A stretch of DNA of 14,899 bases from Armatimonadota bacterium (GTDB taxonomy: Bacteria; Armatimonadota; Fimbriimonadia; Fimbriimonadales; Fimbriimonadaceae). This document shows positions 14,286 through 14,899 of this stretch, piece after piece (position 1 is the first letter of the stretch; each line of letters begins with the position of its first letter). The translations under genes were made by a program, and so were the position numbers. The notes beneath the pieces were generated by a model. It saw nothing but the letters and a program-made list of their open reading frames with translations, searched no databases and was not told the origin of the DNA. The stretch lies in the NCBI GenBank assembly GCA_023392285.1, contig JAEVZK010000065.1:1-14899 (forward strand), given 5' to 3'.

Positions 14286-14873
14286 ATGCAGAATCTCATA
14301 TCTCATCCCGACGAACCCTGTTCAGCCTTCTTGGGAGGCCGGAAAGTCAGCGAAGGCAAAGCCCGTGATGTTGCGGACGACGTGAAGCAGAAGCTGTCGT
14401 CTGATGAACTCGCAAGACTGCTCATTTTTTCTGATTTGACGGCGAGGGTGGTAGAAGTCGACTTTACAGGAAAGCTCCCGGCCGTACCGCCGGCACCCAT
14501 AGAAGAAACTCGTCGCCCAGGTCGTCCGAAGCTAGGTGTGATCGGAAGGGAAGTTACGTTGTTGCCGCGGCATTGGGATTGGCTGGAAAAGCAGTCGGGA
14601 GGAGCCTCGGTGGCATTAAGGCGATTAGTCGATGAAGCGAGGAAGCTCAGCCTGCAAAAGGACGAGGCGAGGCGGGCGCAGGAAGTCGCGTACCGCTTTA
14701 TGTCGGCCATGGCGGGCGATCGACCGAACTTTGAAGAAGCAGCAAGAGCGCTGTTCGCCGGGGACCGCGAAAAGTTTGCGGAGCAGACGAAGCTGTGGCC
14801 GGAGGATATCCGCGATCACGCGATGAAACTTGCTGGGCCAGCGTTTCCAACGGATGTCGTCCAGCCGGAATAA
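14286..14873 (+). CDS. DUF2239 family protein
   Basis: 195 aa, cytoplasmic, function unknown. The family's most conserved stretch is present: RRPGRPKLGVIGREVTLLPR at ~76-95, then HWDWL, SGGASVALRRLVDEAR and YRFMSAMAGDRPNFEEAARA. The visible Arg/Lys-rich RPGRPK segment followed by predicted helices gives a small, largely helical protein. The length is normal for the family and the frame intact. The start ATG 14286 sits 6 nt after a consensus TATAAT with no ribosome binding site, indicating a leaderless mRNA. The last 26 bases of the window hold nothing recognisable. Confidence 0.9.
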   Translation: MQNLISHPDEPCSAFLGGRKVSEGKARDVADDVKQKLSSDELARLLIFSDLTARVVEVDFTGKLPAVPPAPIEETRRPGRPKLGVIGREVTLLPRHWDWLEKQSGGASVALRRLVDEARKLSLQKDEARRAQEVAYRFMSAMAGDRPNFEEAARALFAGDREKFAEQTKLWPEDIRDHAMKLAGPAFPTDVVQPE

Positions 14874-14899
14874 GCCTCTCAAACGAATCGCCGCAGCAT

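Noticed and set aside
1..14899. tRNA or rRNA genes, insertion sequences, prophage or defence genes
   Set aside because: No cloverleaf with a TTC-loop, rRNA-like sequence, transposase motif, terminal inverted repeats with target duplication, or defence-family motif could be found by reading.

Overview
The window looks like ordinary chromosome from a Gram-negative-type (two-membrane), moderately GC-rich bacterium. The most likely source is Armatimonadota, class Fimbriimonadia. The pointers are a prepilin whose leader runs into FPVFAQAK, a PEP-CTERM protein, an outer-membrane-type DUF5916 barrel, a lipoprotein, and many TTG/GTG starts. The phylum call is inference; no rRNA or tRNA was found to settle it.

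Layout. Positions 1-2911 read leftward. From upstream to downstream there is a possible 15-codon leader peptide, an unrecognised 119-aa protein, a NUDIX hydrolase, a small cupin (ATGA overlap with the NUDIX gene) and a PilB/GspE ATPase that leaves the window at its left edge. At 3031-4107 (minus) lies an Eis-like GNAT acetyltransferase. Divergent from it at 4204-7465 is a two-gene operon: a secreted DUF5916 protein (CBM9-like domain plus outer-membrane barrel), then an exported cytochrome c fused to a PHM-like copper monooxygenase domain. Hairpins follow at 7499-7543. Positions 7646-8329 hold an unrecognised open frame carrying an in-frame GC-rich repeat block (33-bp tandem repeats and a long inverted repeat). 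A PEP-CTERM protein (8456-8959) has its own promoter and a clear intrinsic terminator. It is followed by an M61 PDZ peptidase (9095-10870), a convergent Dtd (10886-11335, minus), a thioredoxin-reductase-like flavoprotein (11374-12339, plus) and a convergent flavin reductase (12320-12964, minus). The right end has a small lipoprotein overlapping the end of a prepilin-like gene (13022-14111, minus), an AT-rich divergent promoter region, and a DUF2239 protein (14286-14873, plus).

How the genes relate. The ATPase and the prepilin-like protein belong to type IV pilus/type II secretion biology but sit at opposite ends of the window. Most of the rest is housekeeping or envelope function: D-aminoacyl-tRNA proofreading, peptide hydrolysis, redox. 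No defence system, mobile-element gene, CRISPR array or prophage is visible. The most notable signals are the DUF5916/haem-copper pair, a TrxR-like enzyme lacking the usual NADPH signature, a repeat block embedded in a reading frame, and -10 elements placed 6-9 nt from start codons, which suggests leaderless transcripts.
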